Part shown: positions 1-6,044 of the stretch, in pieces
Layout of the letters: each line of letters begins with the position of its first letter
Position numbering within the stretch: the stretch's first letter is position 1
Assembly (NCBI GenBank): GCA_964465665.1
Contig: CAYXKM010000282.1
Coordinates: forward strand, 1-6,057
From: JAKEGN01 sp964465665
GTDB taxonomy: Bacteria > Pseudomonadota > Gammaproteobacteria > Steroidobacterales > Woeseiaceae
DNA length: 6,057 nt
Reading direction: 5' to 3'
The notes under the pieces: model-generated
Told to the model about the DNA's origin: nothing
The model's database searches: none
The model's input: only the letters and a program-made list of their open reading frames with translations
Made by a program: the position numbers and the translations under genes

Positions 1-2180
1 GCGCGCAACTCCTCGCGGAGCCCGGCTTCTTCCTCTTCCCAGCGCGCCATTTCAGTCTGTACGCGCGGATCGGCGATCACGCCGGCGAGATGCGGTTGCC
101 GGAAAAAACGCCGCCAGCCACCGAATTCGGTAACTGCCCGCGTAAACAAGTCCGACAACGCAATTTCGATGGCCGTGTCGGTATCTCCGCTCAGTGCCAG
201 TACTGAAACGTGCGCCATCGGCGCATCAGCAAAGGAGAATCCCGATTTTTCGAAAGGTGCGTAGGCTTTTCCGACGAGCTGCATCAACTCTTCAGGCGAT
301 TTCGTTTCGCGCCAGGCGCCAAGGGCCCGGGTACGTGCCGCAAGTGCTTTCTGTGGAATCGACGGCGCGTCGAAGTCCGAGAAGCCCGGCACCTGTGAAT
401 CGAAGTAGTCGAGCACGTCATTAGCGTTGCCGCGTCGCGTTTCCGTCCAGAGCAGGTACTCCGCCGCCGAGATCCAGCCTCCTTGCCGGTTGCCGATATC
501 CTCCTCGACAATACGCCGGGCCAGCGCAAGACTGGTGTCTTCCTCGTCGGCATTGATGCTGCGAAACAATTCTGTCTGCCGTGCGATTTCCGATGTTGCT
601 GCAATTGCATTGACGCGCGCGCGAAAGCGATCACCTTCCTCGATCAGGCGGAGCTGGTACAGGTACTGCGCAACAAGTGCCGGTATCTCGTGGTCTTCCG
701 GATCGACTTTCATAGCCATCAGGTCCTGCCTGAGGGCATCGACTCCGTCGCCGGTCGCGCGCGCAATATCGGCGAGCATGCCATGAACGTTCGGTTGTGT
801 GGGTTCGAGTTCAAGGGAGCGCAACAACGCGGCACGCGCGGCCACGAAGTCCCGGCTCCGATTGTTGACAAAGCCTATGTCGTAATAGATTTCCGGGTTC
901 AGCGGATCCAGTTCGCGCGCCTCCTGGAGTTGCACCAATGCTTCTTCGTCCCGGCGCAGAAAGGAAAGATACCGGGCGTGAACCAATTTGGGCTCCAGCT
1001 CTCCCGGCTCGGCTATGGCGAGCTCGCGAAGCGAGTCGACACTGGACTCGATGACACCGAGATCTCCGGCGAAAAACGATCGATAGTCCCTGGCCCAGAT
1101 CAGTGTCGCCGTGGTCCGGGCATCACCCGGTCTTTTCGCAAGTACTTGCCCTGCGAGGGCTTCGACCGCGGGCACAGCCTCATCAATGCTGGCGAGTCCG
1201 GTAAGCAATTGATCCAGGTAGTTGCGCGCGAGTTCGGTTTTTGCATCGAGGAATTCAGGATCCTTGGACAAGGCATCCTTGAGCAGGCCTTCGGCTGCCT
1301 GCAACGAGCCATACGATCCTTTCGCAAGTTCAGCCAGTGCTTGCAGGTACAGGTCATATGCACTGACGTTTTTTGTCGCAACACCTTCTATGTCCCGCTT
1401 GCGCGCGCCGAGCAGGGAATTGGACAGCGAGTTCCCGACCTTGGTCGCAATTTCGTCCTGGATACCGAAAATATCGTCCAGCGTGCGATCGTAGTTTTCC
1501 GACCAGACATGAAAGCCGTCGTTGGCACGAATAAGCTGCGCGGTAATGCGTACGCGGTCGCCGGCGCGCTGCACACTGCCTTCTAGGACGTGCGCGACCC
1601 TGAGGGCGAGCGCAATTTCCCGGATGTCCTTCTCCTGCCCCTTGAACGCGAAGCTCGAAGTGCGGGCGGCGACCCGAAGTTCCGGTACCTGGGCAAGCAT
1701 GTGGAGCAGCGTCTCGGTGAGCCCGTCGGAGAAATATTCGTTTTCCGTGTTGCCCGACATGTTGACAAACGGCAGCACGGCAACCGAGGCCATGTCCGGT
1801 CCTGCGTCCGGCGTTTCGGCCTCCGGTGCAGGCCCCTGTGGCGACAGGCGTGTCCATGCGAGGAACGCAACGCCCAGCACGACGGCTGTGATAGTGACGA
1901 GGTCGAGCTTGCGCCCGGTCTGCCAGGTAATGGATTCGTCGCGATTGACCTGCGACTCCCGTTTCAGCCCTTCCGGTGTGAGTTCGTAGGCCCAGGAAAA
2001 GATCATCAGGGGCACGAATCCGATCGCGATGACAATGACCAACGCACGGGCAACCCAGTCCGGTGCGCCGAACATCGGCAACAACGTGCTGGCGACCTCG
2101 GTCAGCAGCCAGCCGACCACCAAATAGGCCGCAGCAACGCGAAATACATTCCGTCGTCGTAACTCAACAATCAGCGACAA
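1..2180 (-). CDS. Membrane-anchored FlgO/TolB-like domain protein with TPR repeats (partial, 3' end outside window)
   Basis: An uninterrupted reading frame of 726 codons runs off the left edge. I place the start at a TTG (2180-2178) because a strong Shine-Dalgarno (GGGAGGG, 2195-2189) lies 8 nt upstream and because the resulting N-terminus, MSLIVELRRRNVFRVAAAYL, matches the usual beginning of this family (ELKRRNVFRVAAAY...). Three hydrophobic helices follow at about residues 14-35, 43-65 and 93-110. The short stretch between helices 2 and 3 (SWAYELTPEGLKRE, 62-75, then a TGRKLD motif at 88-93) is also typical. Residues about 130-255 form a FlgO/TolB N-terminal-like domain: SVAVLPFVNMSG at 132-143, YFSDGLTE at 149-156, VLEGSVQRAGDRVRITAQL at 198-216, then WSENYDR and IFGIQDEIA. 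From about 270 onward the chain is TPR-like; the clearest repeats are at about 396-495 (for example EEALVQLQEARELDPLNPE). The C-terminus is probably close, as comparable proteins are about 600-800 residues. Such proteins sit in the inner membrane; their molecular role is not established. Domain calls are by motif recognition and the function is unknown. Confidence 0.9.
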   Translation of the reverse strand, partial: MSLIVELRRRNVFRVAAAYLVVGWLLTEVASTLLPMFGAPDWVARALVIVIAIGFVPLMIFSWAYELTPEGLKRESQVNRDESITWQTGRKLDLVTITAVVLGVAFLAWTRLSPQGPAPEAETPDAGPDMASVAVLPFVNMSGNTENEYFSDGLTETLLHMLAQVPELRVAARTSSFAFKGQEKDIREIALALRVAHVLEGSVQRAGDRVRITAQLIRANDGFHVWSENYDRTLDDIFGIQDEIATKVGNSLSNSLLGARKRDIEGVATKNVSAYDLYLQALAELAKGSYGSLQAAEGLLKDALSKDPEFLDAKTELARNYLDQLLTGLASIDEAVPAVEALAGQVLAKRPGDARTTATLIWARDYRSFFAGDLGVIESSVDSLRELAIAEPGELEPKLVHARYLSFLRRDEEALVQLQEARELDPLNPEIYYDIGFVNNRSRDFVAARAALLRSLELEPTQPNVHGMLADIARATGDGVDALRQDLMAMKVDPEDHEIPALVAQYLYQLRLIEEGDRFRARVNAIAATSEIARQTELFRSINADEEDTSLALARRIVEEDIGNRQGGWISAAEYLLWTETRRGNANDVLDYFDSQVPGFSDFDAPSIPQKALAARTRALGAWRETKSPEELMQLVGKAYAPFEKSGFSFADAPMAHVSVLALSGDTDTAIEIALSDLFTRAVTEFGGWRRFFRQPHLAGVIADPRVQTEMARWEEEEAGLREELR

Positions 2181-2188
2181 TCCCCGCG

Positions 2189-2195
2189 CCCTCCC
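2189..2195 (-). promoter_or_regulatory. Ribosome binding site that decides the TTG start of the TPR protein
   Basis: On the minus strand GGGAGGG lies 8 nt before the TTG at 2180. No in-frame ATG or GTG offers the family-typical N-terminus: the first possible alternatives would remove the conserved ELRRRNVFRVAAAY segment. The ribosome binding site and family similarity therefore agree on the TTG start. Confidence 0.7.
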
Positions 2196-2198
2196 GGT

Positions 2199-2237
2199 CC
2201 CGTTGGAGCGTAGATTACACGATATTGTCCCAACGGG
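2199..2237. promoter_or_regulatory. 8-bp inverted repeat upstream of the TPR gene, possible operator
   Basis: The arms CCCGTTGG (2199-2206) and CCAACGGG (2230-2237) are perfect reverse complements. They are separated by 23 bp, so their centres are 31 bp apart, about three helical turns. The spacer contains TGTAAT on the minus strand (2219-2214), one mismatch from a sigma-70 -10 box, though no convincing -35 was found. The dyad lies just upstream of the TPR-protein ribosome binding site. It could be an operator for a dimeric regulator or a hairpin in the 5' leader. By rough estimate such an 8-bp pair would arise by chance in a few percent of gaps this size, so the call is tentative. Confidence 0.3.
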
Positions 2238-2301
2238 CGTGGCGGTGCGTCAGACGGGTAGTATTTTGCGACGGTTTATCAGTGATCTCTCCGGGGAGTC
2301 A

Positions 2302-2320
2302 GGCAGATATTCTATCTGCC
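2302..2320 (-). terminator. Stem-loop immediately after the antiporter gene
   Basis: GGCAGATA (2302-2309) and TATCTGCC (2313-2320) form a perfect 8-bp stem with a 3-nt loop, starting 3 nt past the antiporter stop codon on the minus strand. No T-tract follows, so it is not a classical intrinsic terminator. It may instead mark a factor-dependent end or protect the 3' end of the mRNA. Whether transcription reads through into the TPR gene cannot be told from the sequence. Confidence 0.4.
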
Positions 2321-2323
2321 CGA

Positions 2324-4090
2324 TCAATCGGAACGGTCCCGGTCGGCGTGCAGCAAGGTCTCCAGTTCGGCGGCGGCTTCCTGCGCGGACTGGATCAGGA
2401 TTTTTTCATCCTGGCGAATGGCATGTTGCCTTTTCAGCAGTTCCGTGTCGTGCCTGGCAAACGTATTGCAGATGTTTGCCGACTCGTGCTCGTCAGTACC
2501 GAGTTGCTGCAGCAGGTCGCGCGTGAGCTCCAGACCGGCATGGAAGGTGTCACGGAAAATCTTGTTGATCCCCAGGTCCATCAGCAAGTGCGCGTGGTGG
2601 CGGTTCCGGGCACGTGCAAGAATCGGCAGGCCGGGAAAGTAACGGCGCACGGTCTTGGCGGTTGCGATCGAGCGTTCGACATCATCGATGGCTAATACGA
2701 AGTACTTCGCTTTGTCCGCACCCGCGGCCCGCAAAAGATCGACCTTGGATGCATCGCCGAAATACACCTTGTTGCCGTAGCGGCGCACGACCTCAACCTG
2801 TTCAGGATTGGACTCGAGTGCGGTGAAACCTATACCCCTCGATTTCAATATTCGTCCCACGATCTGGCCGAATCGGCCGAAACTCGCAATGATCACCGGG
2901 TTACCGTGGTCCTCGATCGCGTCATACACCGGCTCCACGTCCTGGTTCTTCCTGCGGCGCAGGATGCGTTGGTCCAGCAGGTACAGTAACGGTGTCGCCG
3001 CCATTGACAACGTGACTATGAGCACCAACGCCTCGACGGTTGCGCTGTCCAGCACCGTTGCCTTTCGCGCCAGTGTGAGCAGCACGAATGCAAACTCCCC
3101 TCCTTGTGCAAGGATAAGGGCCATGCTGCGTGATGCGTCGTTTGGCAAGCCGAATGCGCGGGCGAGGACATAGAGCACCAGGGCTTTGACGACTATCAGG
3201 ACCAGGGTTAGGCCAATGATGTTCACCGGGTCTGACAGCAGCAATTGCACATTGACCGACATGCCGACGGCGATAAAGAAGAGTCCCAGCAGCAGGCCTT
3301 TGAACGGGTCGATATTGGTCTCCAGTTCGTGCCGATATTCGGAATCAGCGAGCAACATGCCGGCAACGAACGCGCCGAGTCCCATCGACAGACCGACATG
3401 TTCCATGACTACGGCAGCGCCGAGCACGACCAGCAGCGCCACGGCGGTGAAGAGTTCCCTGATGTCGGTCTTTGCCACGAGTCGCAGCGTGGGACGCAGT
3501 AAGTAGCGGCCGCCGACGACCAGTGCAGCCAACGCAAAAACGCTTAGCAGCAGCGCTCCCAGGTCAGGCTGCGTGGTCGGGCCGGTTGCCAGCAGCGGTA
3601 TCAGTGCAATCAGCGGGATAACGGCCAAGTCCTGCAACAACAACACCGCAATGGATGCCCGGCCGTAATCGGTCGACAGTTTTTTTTGTTCCGCGAGCAG
3701 TTGCAGCACAAATGCGGTCGATGACAGTGCCAGGCCGAAGCCGATGACCAGCGCTGGCCGGATCTGCCAGTTGGCGGCCACCAGCATTCCGCACAATAGA
3801 GCAGCTGTCAGCAGCACTTGCGCGCTGCCAAATCCGAAAACCTGGTGGCGCATGACCCACAGCCGCGACGGCTTGAGCTCGAGACCGATGATAAAGAGCA
3901 GAAACACGACACCGAGCTCGGCGAACTGCAATACATAATCGACGTTATTGATCAATCCGAGTGCCGCAGGACCAATGATCACGCCCGCGCCCAGGTAGCC
4001 GAGGACCGAACCAAGGCCCAGACGCCGGGCCAGCGGCACAACCAGTACGGCGGCGCCGATATAGATCAATGCTTGTTCGAGGTAAGTCAT
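2324..4090 (-). CDS. KefB/KefC-type glutathione-regulated K+/H+ antiporter (CPA2 family)
   Basis: This is a 588-residue inner-membrane protein, close to E. coli KefB (about 601) and KefC (about 620). These antiporters export K+ in exchange for H+, are held closed by glutathione and open on glutathione-electrophile adducts to acidify the cytoplasm. Residues 1-375 are a 12-13 helix Na+/H+ exchanger domain with LGLGSVLGYLGAG (24-36), ELGVVFLLFIIGLEL (58-72), the ion-pathway QDLAVIP (153-159), the cytoplasmic regulatory loop HELE (254-257) before DPFKGLLLGLFF, and QGGEFAFVL (329-337). Residues about 397-520 are an RCK_N/TrkA_N Rossmann domain with SFGRFGQ (403-409), YFGDASKVDLLRAAGA (443-458) and ILARAR (490-495); a charged helical tail follows. 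The ATG at 4090 is preferred because MTYLEQALIYIGAA aligns with the KefC start; GTG at 4150 or ATG at 4123 would add 20 or 11 residues with no family support. No good Shine-Dalgarno is visible. The N-terminus resembles KefC and the middle KefB, so no symbol is assigned. No kefF/kefG-like ancillary gene is in the window. Confidence 0.95.
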   Translation of the reverse strand: MTYLEQALIYIGAAVLVVPLARRLGLGSVLGYLGAGVIIGPAALGLINNVDYVLQFAELGVVFLLFIIGLELKPSRLWVMRHQVFGFGSAQVLLTAALLCGMLVAANWQIRPALVIGFGLALSSTAFVLQLLAEQKKLSTDYGRASIAVLLLQDLAVIPLIALIPLLATGPTTQPDLGALLLSVFALAALVVGGRYLLRPTLRLVAKTDIRELFTAVALLVVLGAAVVMEHVGLSMGLGAFVAGMLLADSEYRHELETNIDPFKGLLLGLFFIAVGMSVNVQLLLSDPVNIIGLTLVLIVVKALVLYVLARAFGLPNDASRSMALILAQGGEFAFVLLTLARKATVLDSATVEALVLIVTLSMAATPLLYLLDQRILRRRKNQDVEPVYDAIEDHGNPVIIASFGRFGQIVGRILKSRGIGFTALESNPEQVEVVRRYGNKVYFGDASKVDLLRAAGADKAKYFVLAIDDVERSIATAKTVRRYFPGLPILARARNRHHAHLLMDLGINKIFRDTFHAGLELTRDLLQQLGTDEHESANICNTFARHDTELLKRQHAIRQDEKILIQSAQEAAAELETLLHADRDRSD

Positions 4091-4163
4091 CGGCCCGGCT
4101 GCAATCAAATGCGATTCGCGCATCTTAGCGGAGGCGACTGGTAACAGCACGATCGCAGGTCTC

Positions 4164-4172
4164 TGGTATCAT
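4164..4172 (+). promoter_or_regulatory. Possible extended -10 promoter element for the plus-strand transporter pair
   Basis: TGGTATCAT reads as TGn followed by TATCAT, one mismatch from TATAAT, and extended -10 elements can work with a poor -35. No good -35 is seen about 17 bp upstream. Transcription from here would give a leader of roughly 165 nt before the VIT-family gene. The element sits inside the minus-strand antiporter's upstream region. This is a weak call by eye. Confidence 0.2.
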
Positions 4173-4224
4173 TTACCGCACGGCCGCCCGGGCCTCCGCT
4201 GACCGATTACCGGTGCGCATGAAT

Positions 4225-4242
4225 CTCAGGCGATCCTCAGGC
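4225..4242. repeat. Tandem 7-bp direct repeat CTCAGGC in the divergent intergenic region
   Basis: CTCAGGC occurs at 4225-4231 and again at 4236-4242, an 11-bp period (one helical turn), so both copies face the same side of the helix. It lies in the approximately 255-bp gap between the divergently transcribed antiporter and VIT-family genes, where a regulator site would be expected. A repeat of this length could also occur by chance. The rest of the gap (4091-4345) shows no credible gene and no recognisable Fur box. Confidence 0.25.
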
Positions 4243-4332
4243 TGACTTCGCCTTCAAGCTGGTTGTGCAGTAGACGACACCAAAACGAAAGAACATCGAA
4301 ACGCCTGCTGCGCCGGGCTTCATCGGCAATCC

Positions 4333-4337
4333 GGGAG
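4333..4337 (+). promoter_or_regulatory. Ribosome binding site for the GTG start of the VIT-family gene
   Basis: GGGAG ends 8 nt before the GTG at 4346, good spacing. A second GTG follows directly at 4349, spaced 11 nt from this site. The first is preferred, but the two differ by one residue only. Confidence 0.55.
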
Positions 4338-4345
4338 TGTAATTT

Positions 4346-5041
4346 GTGGTGAGACACCACGCAGAAAGGCATTTTTCAGGTCGGGTCGGCTGGCTGCGCG
4401 CCGCGGTGCTCGGTGCCAATGACGGCATCATTTCGACCGCAAGCCTGATCATGGGGGTCGCCGCTGCCGATGCAGCCACCGAAAATATCCTGATTGCCGG
4501 CGTAGCCGGACTGGTGGCCGGCGCGATGTCCATGGCAGCCGGAGAATACGTCTCCGTCAGCTCGCAGGCGGATACGGAACGGGCCGATCTCGCGCGCGAA
4601 CGGCGAGAGCTGGAAGCCAATCCGGAGTTCGAGCACCGGGAACTGTCCCGCATCTACGTCGACCGCGGTCTCGATGCCGCTCTTGCCGATCGGGTTGCTG
4701 CACAGCTCATGGATCACGATGCACTCGGCGCCCATGCGCGCGATGAACTGGGCCTGAGCTCGGTGCACACGGCACGTCCGGTACAGGCCGCGCTGGCATC
4801 GGCCGCAACGTTTGCGATCGGCGCCGCACTGCCGCTCCTGACAGCGGTGATGGCACCATCAGCTTACATGATGGCTGCGGTCGGCGGCAGCACACTCGTG
4901 TCTTTAACGATTCTGGGCTACCTGGCTGCTTACGCCGGCGGTGCGAATGTCTACGTAAGCACCGCAAGAATCGTCTTCTGGGGCGCAGCGGCCATGGCAA
5001 TGACCGTGGCCGTCGGCACGTTGTTCGGCGCAATCATCTGA
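4346..5041 (+). CDS. VIT1/CCC1-family divalent metal (Fe2+/Mn2+) transporter
   Basis: This 231-residue protein belongs to the VIT family, which moves Fe2+ or Mn2+ out of the cytoplasm, in bacteria across the inner membrane, probably by H+ antiport. The signature WLRAAVLGANDGIISTASLI (16-35) covers helix 1, and helix 2 ends in AGAMSMAAGEYVSVSSQ (58-74). A charged cytoplasmic loop (about 75-145) is followed by three helices at about 147-168, 173-195 and 204-230, giving five in all. Compared with plant VIT1 (numbering recalled: D43, M80, E102, E105, E113, E116, M149, M150, E153), D26 and M63 have the same 37-residue spacing as the pathway pair. E85, E88, E96 and E99 reproduce the 3-8-3 spacing of the metal-binding glutamates, and E134 in RDELGL matches E153. 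The Met pair appears to be replaced by H130-A131. The start is GTG. The downstream transporter gene begins 9 bp after the stop, suggesting one operon. Fe versus Mn specificity cannot be read from the sequence. Confidence 0.93.
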   Translation: MVRHHAERHFSGRVGWLRAAVLGANDGIISTASLIMGVAAADAATENILIAGVAGLVAGAMSMAAGEYVSVSSQADTERADLARERRELEANPEFEHRELSRIYVDRGLDAALADRVAAQLMDHDALGAHARDELGLSSVHTARPVQAALASAATFAIGAALPLLTAVMAPSAYMMAAVGGSTLVSLTILGYLAAYAGGANVYVSTARIVFWGAAAMAMTVAVGTLFGAII

Positions 5042-5050
5042 CACTCGCCG

Positions 5051-5956
5051 ATGCCGCAGGAATATCCCGGACATCCACACAAAGAGCATGTCGCACTTGG
5101 CATGGCCGCCGCCGCGGGTGCGTTCTTCATGTTTACGATCATGTACGTATTCGCCAAGCTCCTCAGCGTCAATCATTCGGTCATCGAAATCGCCTTTTAT
5201 CGAAACCTGATCGCGTGCATGCCGTTTTTGATCCTGATTTTCGGCTTCGGCAAACGGGAAATCCTGGTGATTCGCAGCAAACCCACCATCGTCGGCATTC
5301 GCGCCGTGGTCGGTTGCCTCTCACTCATGACCACGTTCCTGGCGTTTTCGCTGATGCCGATGGCCGATACGACCGTGCTGTTGTTCACGTCGTCGTTGTT
5401 CATTCCTGTCCTTGGTGTCATTTTCCTGAAGGAACACGTGGGGCCTTACCGGTGGGCGGCGGTCATCATCGGCTTTACCGGCGTGGTCATCATGTTGCAA
5501 CCGACCGGAAATGTTTACACCCTGGGGATCGCTGTCGCGATGATCGCCGCACTCATGCATGCCATTCTGCAGATCGTGTTGCGATACCTCGGCCGCTTTG
5601 AGCGTCCGTTGACCGTCACCTTTTATTTTGTCGTCATCGGCACCCTCGTAACAGCGCTCCCGCTACCTTTTGTTGCGGTCCGGCCCACGATGGCCGAGGT
5701 TCCGCTCCTGTTCGGGGTGGGATTGTCCGGTGCCCTCGCGCAGTGGTTGCTTTCCACCGCCTACCGCCATGCGCCGGCGGCAATCGTTACTGTGTTCAAT
5801 TACAGCAATATCGTCTGGGCGACCTTGTTCGGCTGGCTGATATGGAACGACTGGCCGCTGCCTGCGGTGTTCGCCGGCGCCGTTGTGGTGATAGCCTCGA
5901 ATGTGCTCATGGTCTGGCGCGAGAGCCGCCTCGGAAAATTGCCGGTACCCGAGTAA
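5051..5956 (+). CDS. EamA/DMT-superfamily transporter (10 TM, substrate unknown)
   Basis: This 301-residue integral membrane protein has the usual length and layout of the drug/metabolite transporter superfamily: two tandem EamA halves, about residues 16-150 and 156-288, each with five hydrophobic helices. Visible marks are FAKLL with FYRNLIA (34-38, 49-55) in the first half, the end of half one at FLKEHVGPYRWAAVIIGFTG (125-144) followed by MLQP, and in the second half YSNIVWATLFGWLIWNDWP (251-269) followed by a final helix ending in VWRESR. Members export or import small metabolites such as amino acids, nucleosides or S-adenosylmethionine; nothing here fixes the substrate. The ATG at 5051 has no clear Shine-Dalgarno, and its first 15 residues are hydrophilic and His/Pro-rich. 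ATG at 5102 (residue 18) is a possible shorter start that keeps all helices. The 9-bp gap after the VIT-family gene suggests translational coupling. Confidence 0.92.
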   Translation: MPQEYPGHPHKEHVALGMAAAAGAFFMFTIMYVFAKLLSVNHSVIEIAFYRNLIACMPFLILIFGFGKREILVIRSKPTIVGIRAVVGCLSLMTTFLAFSLMPMADTTVLLFTSSLFIPVLGVIFLKEHVGPYRWAAVIIGFTGVVIMLQPTGNVYTLGIAVAMIAALMHAILQIVLRYLGRFERPLTVTFYFVVIGTLVTALPLPFVAVRPTMAEVPLLFGVGLSGALAQWLLSTAYRHAPAAIVTVFNYSNIVWATLFGWLIWNDWPLPAVFAGAVVVIASNVLMVWRESRLGKLPVPE

Positions 5957-5979
5957 GCGTGTAATGTCGGGCTGCGGCG

Positions 5980-6001
5980 AAAAAATCGGCGCCGCCGATT
6001 T
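5980..6001 (-). terminator. Intrinsic terminator for a minus-strand gene entering from the right, possibly bidirectional
   Basis: AAATCGGC (5983-5990) and GCCGATTT (5994-6001) form a perfect 8-bp stem with a 3-nt loop. Read on the minus strand, the 3' arm runs into six consecutive T (5985-5980), a classical intrinsic terminator. On the plus strand it lies 26 nt after the stop of the EamA transporter but has only the three T within the stem, so termination there would be weaker. It implies convergent transcription from beyond the window. Confidence 0.55.
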
Positions 6002-6044
6002 GGCGAACCCGGGGCTCTCATCGCCATCCACGTCACTGCTCAAT

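Noticed and set aside
1354..1857. Minus-strand 167-codon ORF within the TPR gene region
   Set aside because: It is in a different frame on the same strand as the 726-codon TPR frame. The translation is Arg/Gly/Ala-rich without motifs.
483..2162. Long plus-strand open frames (483-1586, 367 codons, and 1590-2162) opposite the TPR gene
   Set aside because: Both lie in the frame whose codons are exact reverse complements of the TPR gene's codons, broken only where the sense gene uses CTA, TTA or TCA. The frame stays open because those codons are rare in GC-rich genes. The translation shows no recognisable domain, while the sense protein is a clear family member.
4165..4177. GGTATCATTTACC as an operator palindrome
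   Set aside because: The arms are only 4 bp (GGTA/TACC) around a 5-bp spacer, too short to separate from chance. Only the -10-like reading is kept as a weak candidate.
4219..4245. Eight-codon ORF (MNLRRSSG) upstream of the VIT-family gene as a possible leader peptide
   Set aside because: There is no ribosome binding site, no run of regulatory codons and no attenuator-like hairpin next to it. Its length is well within chance.
4237..4653. 138-codon minus-strand ORF overlapping the start of the VIT-family gene
   Set aside because: It is opposite a well-recognised VIT coding region, has low-complexity Ser/Ala/Arg-rich composition and no family resemblance.
5663..6043. 126-codon minus-strand ORF starting with TTG near the right edge
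   Set aside because: It runs through the T6 terminator hairpin and lies antisense to the EamA transporter. The translation is Arg/His/Gly/Pro-rich with no domain, as expected of a shadow frame.
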